In this document: positions 1 through 5,381 of the stretch, piece after piece | Layout of the letters: every line of letters starts with the position of its first letter | Numbering within the stretch: the first letter of the stretch is position 1 | Source of the DNA: Gammaproteobacteria bacterium | Lineage (GTDB): Bacteria; Pseudomonadota; Gammaproteobacteria; Methylococcales; Methylomonadaceae | Direction: 5' to 3' | Length of the DNA: 7,349 nucleotides | Assembly (NCBI GenBank): GCA_024276805.1 | Contig: JAJRWJ010000209.1 | Location: 1-7,349, forward strand | Notes under the pieces: generated by a model | The model's database searches: none | Told to the model about the DNA's origin: nothing | What the model saw: only the letters and a program-made list of their open reading frames with translations | Made by a program: the position numbers and the translations under genes

Positions 1-173
1 TCGACGCCTTTCAGGTCCTTTCTGCGCAGATTGGCGGGATGCTGTTTGTCGCCCCGGGCCAACAGCTGCTCTATTTCCTGACGATCCAGGTCTGCGGCAA
101 ACACGGTGCTATTGCTTGCTGGCAGGATAAATGCGGCAAGCAGGCAGTATAGAAGGTGAGGTCGAATATTCAT
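1..173 (-). CDS. Exported protein, probable pentapeptide-repeat family (partial, N-terminus only)
   Basis: This frame opens with ATG at 173-171 and runs off the low-coordinate edge, giving 57 codons and two bases. It is too short for an automatic ORF list. The first 26 or so residues form a typical Sec signal peptide: a short basic start (MNIRPH), a hydrophobic core (LLYCLLAAFILPAS) and a likely signal peptidase I site near VFA-ADL. A short helical stretch follows (DRQEIEQLLARGD), then ANLRRKDLKGVD. That spacing of A-N-L and D-L-x-G matches the start of a pentapeptide-repeat solenoid (A[D/N]LxxxDLxG). The family call therefore rests on only two or three repeats. Such right-handed helices usually mediate protein contacts, and no enzymatic role can be inferred. 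A GGAG lies 11 bases before the ATG, a rather long spacing. The gene follows the reductase by 110 bases in the same direction and may be a separate unit. Confidence 0.6.
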   Translation of the reverse strand, partial: MNIRPHLLYCLLAAFILPASNSTVFAADLDRQEIEQLLARGDKQHPANLRRKDLKGV

Positions 174-240
174 AGGCTGATAAGCTCCAGGATGGCGTGG
201 TGATTTACCGGGAAAAGTGCAAAATGGCTGCTGAATGCCA

Positions 241-274
241 GCCCCGGAAAACTTTGATCAATGTCATCCGGGGC
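241..274 (-). terminator. GC-rich hairpin after the reductase gene, possible terminator
   Basis: Arms GCCCCGGA (241-248) and TCCGGGGC (267-274) are perfect 8-bp complements around an 18-base loop. The hairpin starts about 10 bases after the reductase stop codon on the transcribed strand. No run of U follows (the next transcribed bases are TGGCATTC), so it is not a canonical intrinsic terminator. It may instead stabilise the mRNA 3' end or assist Rho-dependent termination. The rest of the 110-base gap shows no other clear signal. Confidence 0.35.
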
Positions 275-283
275 ATGTTGGCC

Positions 284-1270
284 TCAATCGAGGGATGACG
301 ATGCGACATGAAAGGCGTCGGAATAGATATCATGCATGGCAGCGCCATTGAGAAAAGCCTGCATTTTAGTCTGCTTGACCATGTCGGGATGACCGCACAG
401 ATACACCCGCCAGTTCTTCAAATCAGGATAAGCAGCTAGCGCCACGTCATTGGCGCGACCCTTGGCGACACCGTCGGGTGGGTCGCCGCGGGAAATACAG
501 GGGGTGTAATGGAAATTCGGGTAGTCGTGCTGCAGCTGTCGCATTTCCTCGATCCAGTACAGGCCGTCCATTTCCCGGCTGCCATGGAACAGGTGGATGG
601 GGCCCTTGTGGTCATGGTGCAGCGCTTCTGTCGCAATGCCGGCCAGCGGCGCCAGTCAGCTGCCGGTGCCAATCAGCAGCAGGCCCTGCTCCTGTCTTTC
701 CGGCAGGTAGTAACAGAGTCCCTGGGGATCGGAGACTTGTATGGTATCACCGACCTGCAGTTCCCGATGTACCCATTCACTGAACTTGCCTCCGGCCAGA
801 CGGCGGATATGGAAGGTCAGATGCGTGGCATGCATCCGGCTGTTGGCGATGGAGTAGCTGCGTGTCAAACCATCACTGCGCTTCAGCTGGACAAACTGTC
901 CGGCGTAAAAATCCAGAGGATCCTTGCATTCGATGGTCAGCAGCAGGGTTTCCGGATTGAGCAGCTGCTTGCCGGTAACCATGCCCTCGGTAAAATAATC
1001 CGGCAGCTTGCTGCGGGTGATGACCATGTCCTGCTCCGGGTAGCACAGGCAGGCCAGAAAATACTTCTGCCGGCGCAGGCCTTCCCGTAAGCCGCGCTGT
1101 GACGATGCTGGTGGCGTGACTTCCACGCTGCGCACCAAACAGGACTGACAGGCGCCAGCCTGGCAGCTGTAGGGAATGTCGATATTTTCCCGGAGCAGGG
1201 CTTCGAGGACGGTTTCGCCCTCCTGACAAAAAGCTTCCTGGCCCTCCAGAGAGATTTTTTTGGGGGTCAT
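284..1270 (-). pseudogene. [2Fe-2S] ferredoxin / FAD / NAD(P)H oxidoreductase, interrupted by an in-frame TGA
   Basis: The full frame is 328 residues with one internal stop. An N-terminal plant-type ferredoxin domain (about 1-85) carries the cluster ligands Cys36, Cys41, Cys44 and Cys74 in C-x4-C-x2-C-x29-C spacing, followed by the usual LCYP. An FAD-binding barrel follows (about 90-190) with R137-S-Y-S and GGKFSEWVH. The NAD(P)-binding domain ends with YLCGHPDM (Cys292) and a DAF tail. This architecture is that of reductases that pass electrons from NAD(P)H to a partner protein, as in methane monooxygenase component C or phenol hydroxylase reductase. Codon 205 (656-658) is TGA where the dinucleotide loop GTGTGLAPL needs its last glycine; the sequence reads GTGS-stop-LAPLAGI and the frame stays open for 123 more codons. 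Expressed as written, the protein would lack its NAD(P) domain. ATG at 1270 is preferred; GTG at 1273 is equally near an AGGA. The gene follows the globin by 14-17 bases, so it is probably its electron donor. Confidence 0.85.
656..658 (-). other. In-frame TGA at the NAD(P)-loop glycine of the reductase
   Basis: The transcribed strand reads GGC ACC GGC AGC TGA CTG GCG CCG. One base (GGA to TGA) separates this from the expected Gly codon. The reading frame is identical on both sides, so this is a nonsense substitution or a base-call error, not a frameshift. Confidence 0.9.
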
Positions 1271-1287
1271 CACATGTGGTCCTGCAA

Positions 1288-1674
1288 TTATCTGCCCAGT
1301 ACGTCGGTACGGGTGCTTTCCGCGATCGCGGCGACTTCATCGATCAGTTCCTTGGGTACCTTCAATTCTTCCAGGGTACCGGTCAGATGCTCCATTACCG
1401 CATCGAAATGGGAATCGTTCAGGCCTTTCTCTACCAAAGCCGCATGCGCGTTGCGCATATCGGCGCCGGTATAATTGTTGGGTCCGCCAAAGGCCATGGT
1501 CAGAAACGCTTTCTGTTTGGCCGCCTGCTTTTCCATGTCGACATTGTCGAAAAAACGGTTGATGCGGTAGTCACTCAGTACGCGCCGGTAAAAAATATCC
1601 ACCGCAGCATCCACGGCCGCTTCGCCGCCGAGTTTTTCGAACAGTGTTTGTGCTTCTTCTTTTGCTTCAGTCAT
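1288..1674 (-). CDS. glbN: Group 1 truncated hemoglobin (TrHbN/GlbN type)
   Basis: The 128-residue protein has the length and sequence of a group 1 (N-type) 2-on-2 truncated globin and closely resembles cyanobacterial GlbN. It opens with the LFEKLGGEAAVD motif. FY28-29 places Tyr29 at B10, Gln50 at E7, Lys53 at E10 and the proximal heme ligand His77 at F8 (MRNAHAAL). AFGGPNNYTG is the usual EF-loop segment. Group 1 proteins bind O2 and NO, and several oxidise NO to nitrate when a reductase regenerates ferrous heme. Lys53 replaces the distal His46 of Synechocystis GlbN and matches the residue that ligates heme iron in Chlamydomonas THB1, so a six-coordinate heme is plausible. There is no signal peptide, so the protein is cytoplasmic. 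The ATG is preceded by GAGG nine bases upstream. It is first in a two-gene unit with the reductase, behind an unusual structured leader. No alternative function is likely; the physiological ligand is inferred. Confidence 0.95.
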   Translation of the reverse strand: MTEAKEEAQTLFEKLGGEAAVDAAVDIFYRRVLSDYRINRFFDNVDMEKQAAKQKAFLTMAFGGPNNYTGADMRNAHAALVEKGLNDSHFDAVMEHLTGTLEELKVPKELIDEVAAIAESTRTDVLGR

Positions 1675-1683
1675 TATTCAATG

Positions 1684-1687
1684 CCTC
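1684..1687 (-). promoter_or_regulatory. Ribosome binding site of the truncated hemoglobin gene
   Basis: GAGG on the transcribed strand lies nine bases before the ATG at 1674 and supports that start. It sits only three bases downstream of the 11-bp inverted-repeat arm at 1691-1701, so folding of that arm could affect ribosome access. Confidence 0.6.
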
Positions 1688-1705
1688 ATTTATAATTAGT
1701 TAGAG

Positions 1706-1738
1706 TCTATAAATACCCATCCATGGGATATTTATAGA
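1706..1738. repeat. Hairpin 1 of the array
   Basis: TCTATAAATACCCAT (1706-1720) pairs with ATGGGATATTTATAGA (1723-1738). There are ten base pairs, one unpaired A at 1728, then CCC/GGG and a small CCATGG apex. It is AT-rich and lies 32 bases before the globin start, so it could be a protein-binding dyad as well as an RNA stem. Confidence 0.6.
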
Positions 1739-1739
1739 A

Positions 1740-1770
1740 AGAAAACAGCAAATGCGATTTGCTGTTTTCT
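1740..1770 (-). terminator. Hairpin 2 of the array, attenuator-like
   Basis: GAAAACAGCAAA (1741-1752) and TTTGCTGTTTTC (1758-1769) are perfect complements with a 5-base loop, extended by an A-T pair at 1740/1770. On the strand transcribed toward the globin, the 3' arm ends in TTTTC and runs on into TTTC, a U-rich tail resembling an intrinsic terminator. Its position between a candidate promoter and the globin start suggests an attenuator. It could equally end stray transcription from the pump operon. Confidence 0.45.
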
Positions 1771-1803
1771 GCATAATCAATGGCTGGTGGCCATTGGTTA
1801 TGC
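1771..1803 (+). repeat. Hairpin 3 of the array
   Basis: CATAATCAATGGC (1772-1784) pairs with GCCATTGGTTATG (1790-1802) around loop TGGTG, with an outer G-C pair at 1771/1803. As plus-strand RNA the only irregular pair is a G-U wobble. As minus-strand RNA it becomes an A-C mismatch. This weakly favours a plus-strand structured RNA. Confidence 0.6.
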
Positions 1804-1822
1804 CGGCACCTCCCTGTGCCGG
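1803..1822. repeat. Hairpin 4 of the array
   Basis: CCGGCAC (1803-1809) and GTGCCGG (1816-1822) form a perfect, GC-rich 7-bp stem with a 6-base loop. It directly abuts hairpin 3, sharing base 1803. Confidence 0.6.
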
Positions 1823-1825
1823 ATC

Positions 1826-1852
1826 AGTTTCCGTCATTGATAGACGGAAACT
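1826..1852. repeat. Hairpin 5 of the array
   Basis: AGTTTCCGTC (1826-1835) and GACGGAAACT (1843-1852) form a perfect 10-bp stem with loop ATTGATA. Its final bases AACT are also the inner end of the right closing arm of the 169-bp element, so full formation of both is impossible. Confidence 0.6.
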
Positions 1853-1891
1853 AATTATATTATTGCTGATAGGGCAATTCCGTCCCGGTGT

Positions 1892-1920
1892 AGTGTAACG
1901 ATGTCTTGGTCATTTCGCAA
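1892..1920 (-). promoter_or_regulatory. Candidate sigma-70 promoter for the globin-reductase unit
   Basis: On the transcribed strand TTGCGA (1920-1915) and TACACT (1897-1892) are separated by 17 bases. Each matches the -35 and -10 consensus at four of six positions. Transcription would begin near 1885 and give a leader of about 210 bases containing the whole hairpin array. A better -10 (TATAAT, 1859-1854) exists in the element's right arm but has no recognisable -35. Both are predictions from pattern only. Confidence 0.35.
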
Positions 1921-1946
1921 CACGATCGCTATCGGACCGAAGACAT
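1901..1946. promoter_or_regulatory. Interrupted dyad overlapping the candidate promoter, possible operator
   Basis: ATGTCTTGGTC (1901-1911) and GACCGAAGACAT (1935-1946) are inverted copies apart from one extra base in the right arm. The 23-base centre contains CGATCGCTATCG, itself a small stem. The left arm falls in the spacer, and the -35 lies inside the dyad. It could bind a dimeric regulator or fold as a hairpin; no known regulator box is matched. Confidence 0.4.
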
Positions 1947-1965
1947 GGCATGCCTTGGATTGAAA

Positions 1966-2047
1966 TATTCAGAGCCCCCTGTTATTGATACCCTCATCCC
2001 GGCTTTCTCCCAGAGGATGAAGGAAATAGTGAGAGGGCCTCTGAATA
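1966..2047. repeat. 82-bp inverted repeat with REP-like core, downstream of the RND gene
   Basis: TATTCAGAG (1966-1974) is complementary to CTCTGAATA (2039-2047), and the stem continues through CCC/GGG after one extra base. Inside, TCATCC (1994-1999) pairs with GGATGA (2015-2020). The core at 1991-2023 (CCCTCATCCCGG, CTTTCTCCCAGAGG, then ATGAAGG) resembles, from memory, a degenerate form of the intergenic palindromic repeats common in proteobacteria. The outer ends are TA on both sides. It begins 16 bases after the RND stop, so it may also stabilise or end the pump mRNA. There is no strong U-tract. Confidence 0.5.
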
Positions 2048-2063
2048 CTTATCCCTTGTTTCT

Positions 2064-5000
2064 TCATGCTTTCGAAGTCTGAGCATTGTCCTGCTCATCG
2101 CTGTCCGGCTGCTGGTGTCTGTAGATCAGAAAATAGACCAACGGAATGACGAACAGGGAAAAGCCGGTGGAGGCGAAGATGCCGAAGATAAAGCTCCAGG
2201 CCAGCCCGGAGAAGATCGGGTCCAGAATGATCACCAGGGAGCCGAACATCGCCGCGCCGGCGGTCAGGACAATCGGTCGCAGCCGGGTGGCGCCGGCTTC
2301 TATCAGTGCATCGGTCAGGGAAGGGCAGTCTTCCCGCTGCTGGGTACGCTGGATGAAATCGATCAGGATGATACCGTTGCGCACCACGATCCCGGCCAGC
2401 GCGATCATGCCGATCATCGCCGTGGCGGTAAAGAAGATCTGGTCGCCGTAGCCGGCGACCGGTTCGGTAAAAAAGGTATTGAGCAGCCAGAAGCCGGGCA
2501 TGATGCCGATGATGGTCAGCGGTATTGCGATCATCATGATCAACGGTATTCCCAGGGATCCGGTCTGTCCCACCAGCAGCACGTAAATCATCAGGAGCGC
2601 CGCGCCGAAGGCGATGCCCAGGTCGCGAAACACATCGACGGTGATTTTCCATTCCCCCTCGCCGCCCAGTTCTGCCTGATAGCCTTCCGGCAAGGGGCGG
2701 TCGTCGAGGCTGCCATACAGATCGATGATCGCCTCCACGGGGCTGCGGCCAGCCGTTTCCCCGATCACATAGGCCAGGCGGCGCAGATTTTTATGATAGA
2801 TGGTCTGTTCGGCGGGTACTTTGGCCACGCTGCCAAGTTCACTCAGCGGCACCAGTTCGCCCGATTTGCTCTTGACCCGCAAGCTGAGCAATTCCGATTC
2901 ATAGGTTCTCAGGTCGCGCGGCAGCTGCAGATTGATATCCAGGGGGAATCTTTCACTGGCAATATGCAGCGTTCCTGCGTATTGCCCCGACAGGGCAATG
3001 CGCAGCGTATCGGCCACCTGCTGGACAGTCACGCCGGTCAGCGCGGCTTTCACTCTGTCCACATGGAAAGTGATTTTTTCGTGTTCGGCAGCGGAGAAAT
3101 CGTCGATATCGACCATGCCCTCGGTGTTCTCAAAACGTTTTCTGATGTCCTTGGAGACAGCGATGATTTCGCTGTAATCGGCATCGGTCGGTCCATAGAC
3201 CTCCGCGACCACGGTGGACAGGACCGGCGGACCGGGAGGCAGTTCGACGATTTTCACGTTGGCGCCGAATTTTTTGCCGATCGCTTCGATTTCGGAGCGG
3301 ATACGCAGGGCAATTTGATGGGAGTTCTGTTCACGATGCTCCTTGGGCAGCAGATTGATGCGCAGATCGCCGACATAACCGCCTTTGCGCAGATAATAAT
3401 GCCTTACCATGCCGTTGAAATCCATCGGCGACGCCAGTCCGACATAACTTTCATAATCGGTCACTTCATTGACCGTGGCCAGATACTGACCCAAAGCTCT
3501 TGCCACCTCGTCGGTTTGTTCCAGGGTGCTGCCGCGCGGCATATCGATGATCAGCTGGAATTCATTTTTGTTGTCGAAGGGCAGCAGCTTCAGGGGCACG
3601 GCCCGGGTGACCGCGAGCATTGCCGATCCGGCGAAGGCGGCCAGGATGATCAGCAGAAACATCCGGCTGCGAGCCGGCGTCGCGATCAGATAGCCAAGGG
3701 TTGCCTGGTAGAAGCGGTAGACCCTGGTTTTGTGCAGATCGAACTCTTCCTCGGTCGTTCCGTATTCTCCGCGTAGCAGCTTGTAACTGGCCCAGGGGGT
3801 AATGGTAAAGGCGACGATCAGCGACACCAGCATGGCGATAGGTACATTGAAGGCCATCGGCGCCATATAAGGACCCATCATGCCGGTAATGAAGAACATC
3901 GGCAGAAAGGAAACGATTACCGCGAAGGTCGCCAGTATGGTCGGTGGCAGGACTTCGTCGATGGCGGTCAGCAGCGCTGCCAGCGGCGGTTCCTTTTTCA
4001 GCTTGTAATGCCGGTAGATGTTCTCCACATCGACGATCGGATCGTCCACCAGCAGTCCAAGGGACAATATCAAGGCAAACATTGTCACCCGGTTGATGGT
4101 ATAGCCGAACAGCAGATCGCAGAGCAGCGTGATCGCAAAAGTCACCGGCACCGCGATGGAGACGATCAGGGATTCCTTCGGTCCCAGGGAAATGGCCAGC
4201 AGCACCACGATGATGGCAATCGCCAGCAGCAGATGATCGACCAGTTCGTTGACCTTGTGATTGGCCGTTTCGCCATAATTGCGGGTGATGGTCACGACCA
4301 CGTCATCGGGGATGATGCTGCCCATTTCCAACTCGGTGAAGGCAATGACATCCTCGGCGACCTGCACGGCATTGCTGCCCTTCCGCTTGGCGATCGCCAG
4401 CGTGACCATGGTGCGTTCATCCCCGGGTTGCGCCGATTGGTCCAGTTCCTGGCCGACCAGCTTCATGTCCTTCACGGCCGGGCCGAAGCCGATACGGGTA
4501 TAGTGGTCCTGGTCTTCCGGGCCATCCTGGATCCGGGCGACATCACGCAGATAGACGGGGCGGCCATCGACGCTTTTCAGTATAGTCGCGCCGACTTCAT
4601 CGACTGACGTGTAGTAGGGGCCGGCTTCGAGAATGATTTCCCGGTTGCCGCTGGCGATAGAACCCGCCTGCACATTGATATTGGTATCCTGCAGGACCTT
4701 GATGATGTCTTCCAGGCTGACGCTACGGGCCATCAATGCCGCCGGGATTGGATTGATCGTTATCTGCCGCCTGGCGCCACCGACCACCCAGCTTTTCGCG
4801 ACATTTTCCACGCCGCGCAGCCGGGATACCAGTTCGTCGGCAATACGCCGCAGCGCCATTTCATCATTGAGCGTCGAGGACGAAGACAGGGTCAGCATGA
4901 CGATCGGCACATCGTCGATGGAGATCGGCTTGACACTCCAGCGGCTGACTCCGGGCGGGATGATGTCCTGGTTGGACATGACCTTGCTCCAGGTTTTCAC

Positions 5001-5366
5001 CAGGCTGTCTTCGCGGTCTTCACCCACATAATAGCGTACCGTGGCGATGGCCTTGCCCGGCATGGAAGCGGAATAGACATACTCGACGCCATCGATCTGC
5101 ATTAGCAGTGCTTCCAGCGGTGTGGTCACCAGTTTTTCCACTTCCTCAGCAGAAGCGCCGGGAAATTCCACCAGCACATCCATGACCGGCACGATGATTT
5201 GCGGGTCTTCCTCGCGGGGGGTCAGAAGCAGCGCCGCCATGCCCGCCAGCAGGGCGCCGATCAGCAACAGCGGGGAAAGCTGGGAAATGGTGAATATTCT
5301 GACTATATTCACTATTGGTCCGCGGCGCGGCGCGGCATTGTGCCTGGAATTATTTTGATCACTCAT
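2064..5366 (-). CDS. RND efflux transporter permease subunit (AcrB/COG0841 type)
   Basis: At 1100 residues this has the usual length and layout of an inner-membrane RND pump, a proton-driven exporter acting as a trimer. A first membrane helix (about 29-48) is followed by a periplasmic porter region (about 50-375), helices 2-6 from about 379 and helix 7 near 566-587. A second porter region and helices 8-12 (about 915-1082) follow, then a short polar tail. Helix 4 carries the proton-relay aspartates Asp441-Asp442 in GLLVDDPIVDVEN. Helix 10 has Arg996-Asn997 in AGIVVRNGIILIDF, where AcrB has Lys940. The helix-4 motif with DDP and VDVEN is not that of typical AcrB (DDAIVVVEN), suggesting a distinct subfamily; the substrate cannot be read from sequence. 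ATG at 5366 is the only start near the adaptor gene, because the adaptor's TAA lies in the same frame 18 bases upstream. There is no Shine-Dalgarno sequence, so translational coupling is likely. It is the last gene of the pump operon. Confidence 0.95.
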   Translation of the reverse strand: MSDQNNSRHNAAPRRGPIVNIVRIFTISQLSPLLLIGALLAGMAALLLTPREEDPQIIVPVMDVLVEFPGASAEEVEKLVTTPLEALLMQIDGVEYVYSASMPGKAIATVRYYVGEDREDSLVKTWSKVMSNQDIIPPGVSRWSVKPISIDDVPIVMLTLSSSSTLNDEMALRRIADELVSRLRGVENVAKSWVVGGARRQITINPIPAALMARSVSLEDIIKVLQDTNINVQAGSIASGNREIILEAGPYYTSVDEVGATILKSVDGRPVYLRDVARIQDGPEDQDHYTRIGFGPAVKDMKLVGQELDQSAQPGDERTMVTLAIAKRKGSNAVQVAEDVIAFTELEMGSIIPDDVVVTITRNYGETANHKVNELVDHLLLAIAIIVVLLAISLGPKESLIVSIAVPVTFAITLLCDLLFGYTINRVTMFALILSLGLLVDDPIVDVENIYRHYKLKKEPPLAALLTAIDEVLPPTILATFAVIVSFLPMFFITGMMGPYMAPMAFNVPIAMLVSLIVAFTITPWASYKLLRGEYGTTEEEFDLHKTRVYRFYQATLGYLIATPARSRMFLLIILAAFAGSAMLAVTRAVPLKLLPFDNKNEFQLIIDMPRGSTLEQTDEVARALGQYLATVNEVTDYESYVGLASPMDFNGMVRHYYLRKGGYVGDLRINLLPKEHREQNSHQIALRIRSEIEAIGKKFGANVKIVELPPGPPVLSTVVAEVYGPTDADYSEIIAVSKDIRKRFENTEGMVDIDDFSAAEHEKITFHVDRVKAALTGVTVQQVADTLRIALSGQYAGTLHIASERFPLDINLQLPRDLRTYESELLSLRVKSKSGELVPLSELGSVAKVPAEQTIYHKNLRRLAYVIGETAGRSPVEAIIDLYGSLDDRPLPEGYQAELGGEGEWKITVDVFRDLGIAFGAALLMIYVLLVGQTGSLGIPLIMMIAIPLTIIGIMPGFWLLNTFFTEPVAGYGDQIFFTATAMIGMIALAGIVVRNGIILIDFIQRTQQREDCPSLTDALIEAGATRLRPIVLTAGAAMFGSLVIILDPIFSGLAWSFIFGIFASTGFSLFVIPLVYFLIYRHQQPDSDEQDNAQTSKA

Positions 5367-5381
5367 GGAGGTGCGGCCGTT

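Larger units (their letters stand above)
1691..1859. repeat. 169-bp element: tandem hairpin array enclosed by an 11-bp terminal inverted repeat
   Basis: TATAATTAGTT (1691-1701) and AACTAATTATA (1849-1859) are perfect inverted copies. Between them lie five different hairpins, nearly abutting, and no open reading frame of note. The outermost dinucleotide is TA at both ends, as expected for a short element inserted at a TA target (IS630/mariner-type MITE) with repeats TAATTAGTT. Alternatively the closing stem plus internal hairpins is a multibranched RNA; read on the transcribed strand it would fill the globin leader. The right arm overlaps the last four bases of the hairpin at 1826-1852, so the two pairings compete. 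No transposase or second copy is visible here. Confidence 0.55.

Noticed and set aside
254..261. TTGATCAA palindrome as an FNR/NnrR-type site
   Set aside because: The consensus needs four bases between TTGAT and ATCAA. Here the halves overlap, and it lies in the loop of a 3' hairpin.
656..658. TGA read as glycine by an alternative genetic code, or as selenocysteine
   Set aside because: TGA is the natural stop of the TolC and RND genes in this window, so UGA=Gly is not in use. Selenocysteine has no role at a dinucleotide-loop glycine.
1706..1738. NsrR (NO-sensor) operator upstream of the globin
   Set aside because: The dyad is AT-rich and well placed, but its half-sites do not match the ATGCATTT-type NsrR consensus.
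1891..1950. Integron attC site
   Set aside because: The imperfect dyad has the right general shape, but the core sites RYYYAAC and GTTRRRY are not both present, and no cassette or integrase is seen.
1945..2082. Plus-strand ORF of 45 codons starting MACLGLKYSEPPV
   Set aside because: It crosses the large inverted repeat and overlaps the RND 3' end, has no good ribosome site and matches no family I know. Structure explains the bases better, though a remnant of a mobile element cannot be excluded.
2115..3776. Long plus-strand open frame (553 codons) opposite the RND gene
   Set aside because: Its translation is rich in Gln, His, Asp and Arg with no recognisable domain, and it mirrors a full-length, motif-complete RND permease. 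It is an antisense shadow of GC-rich coding sequence.
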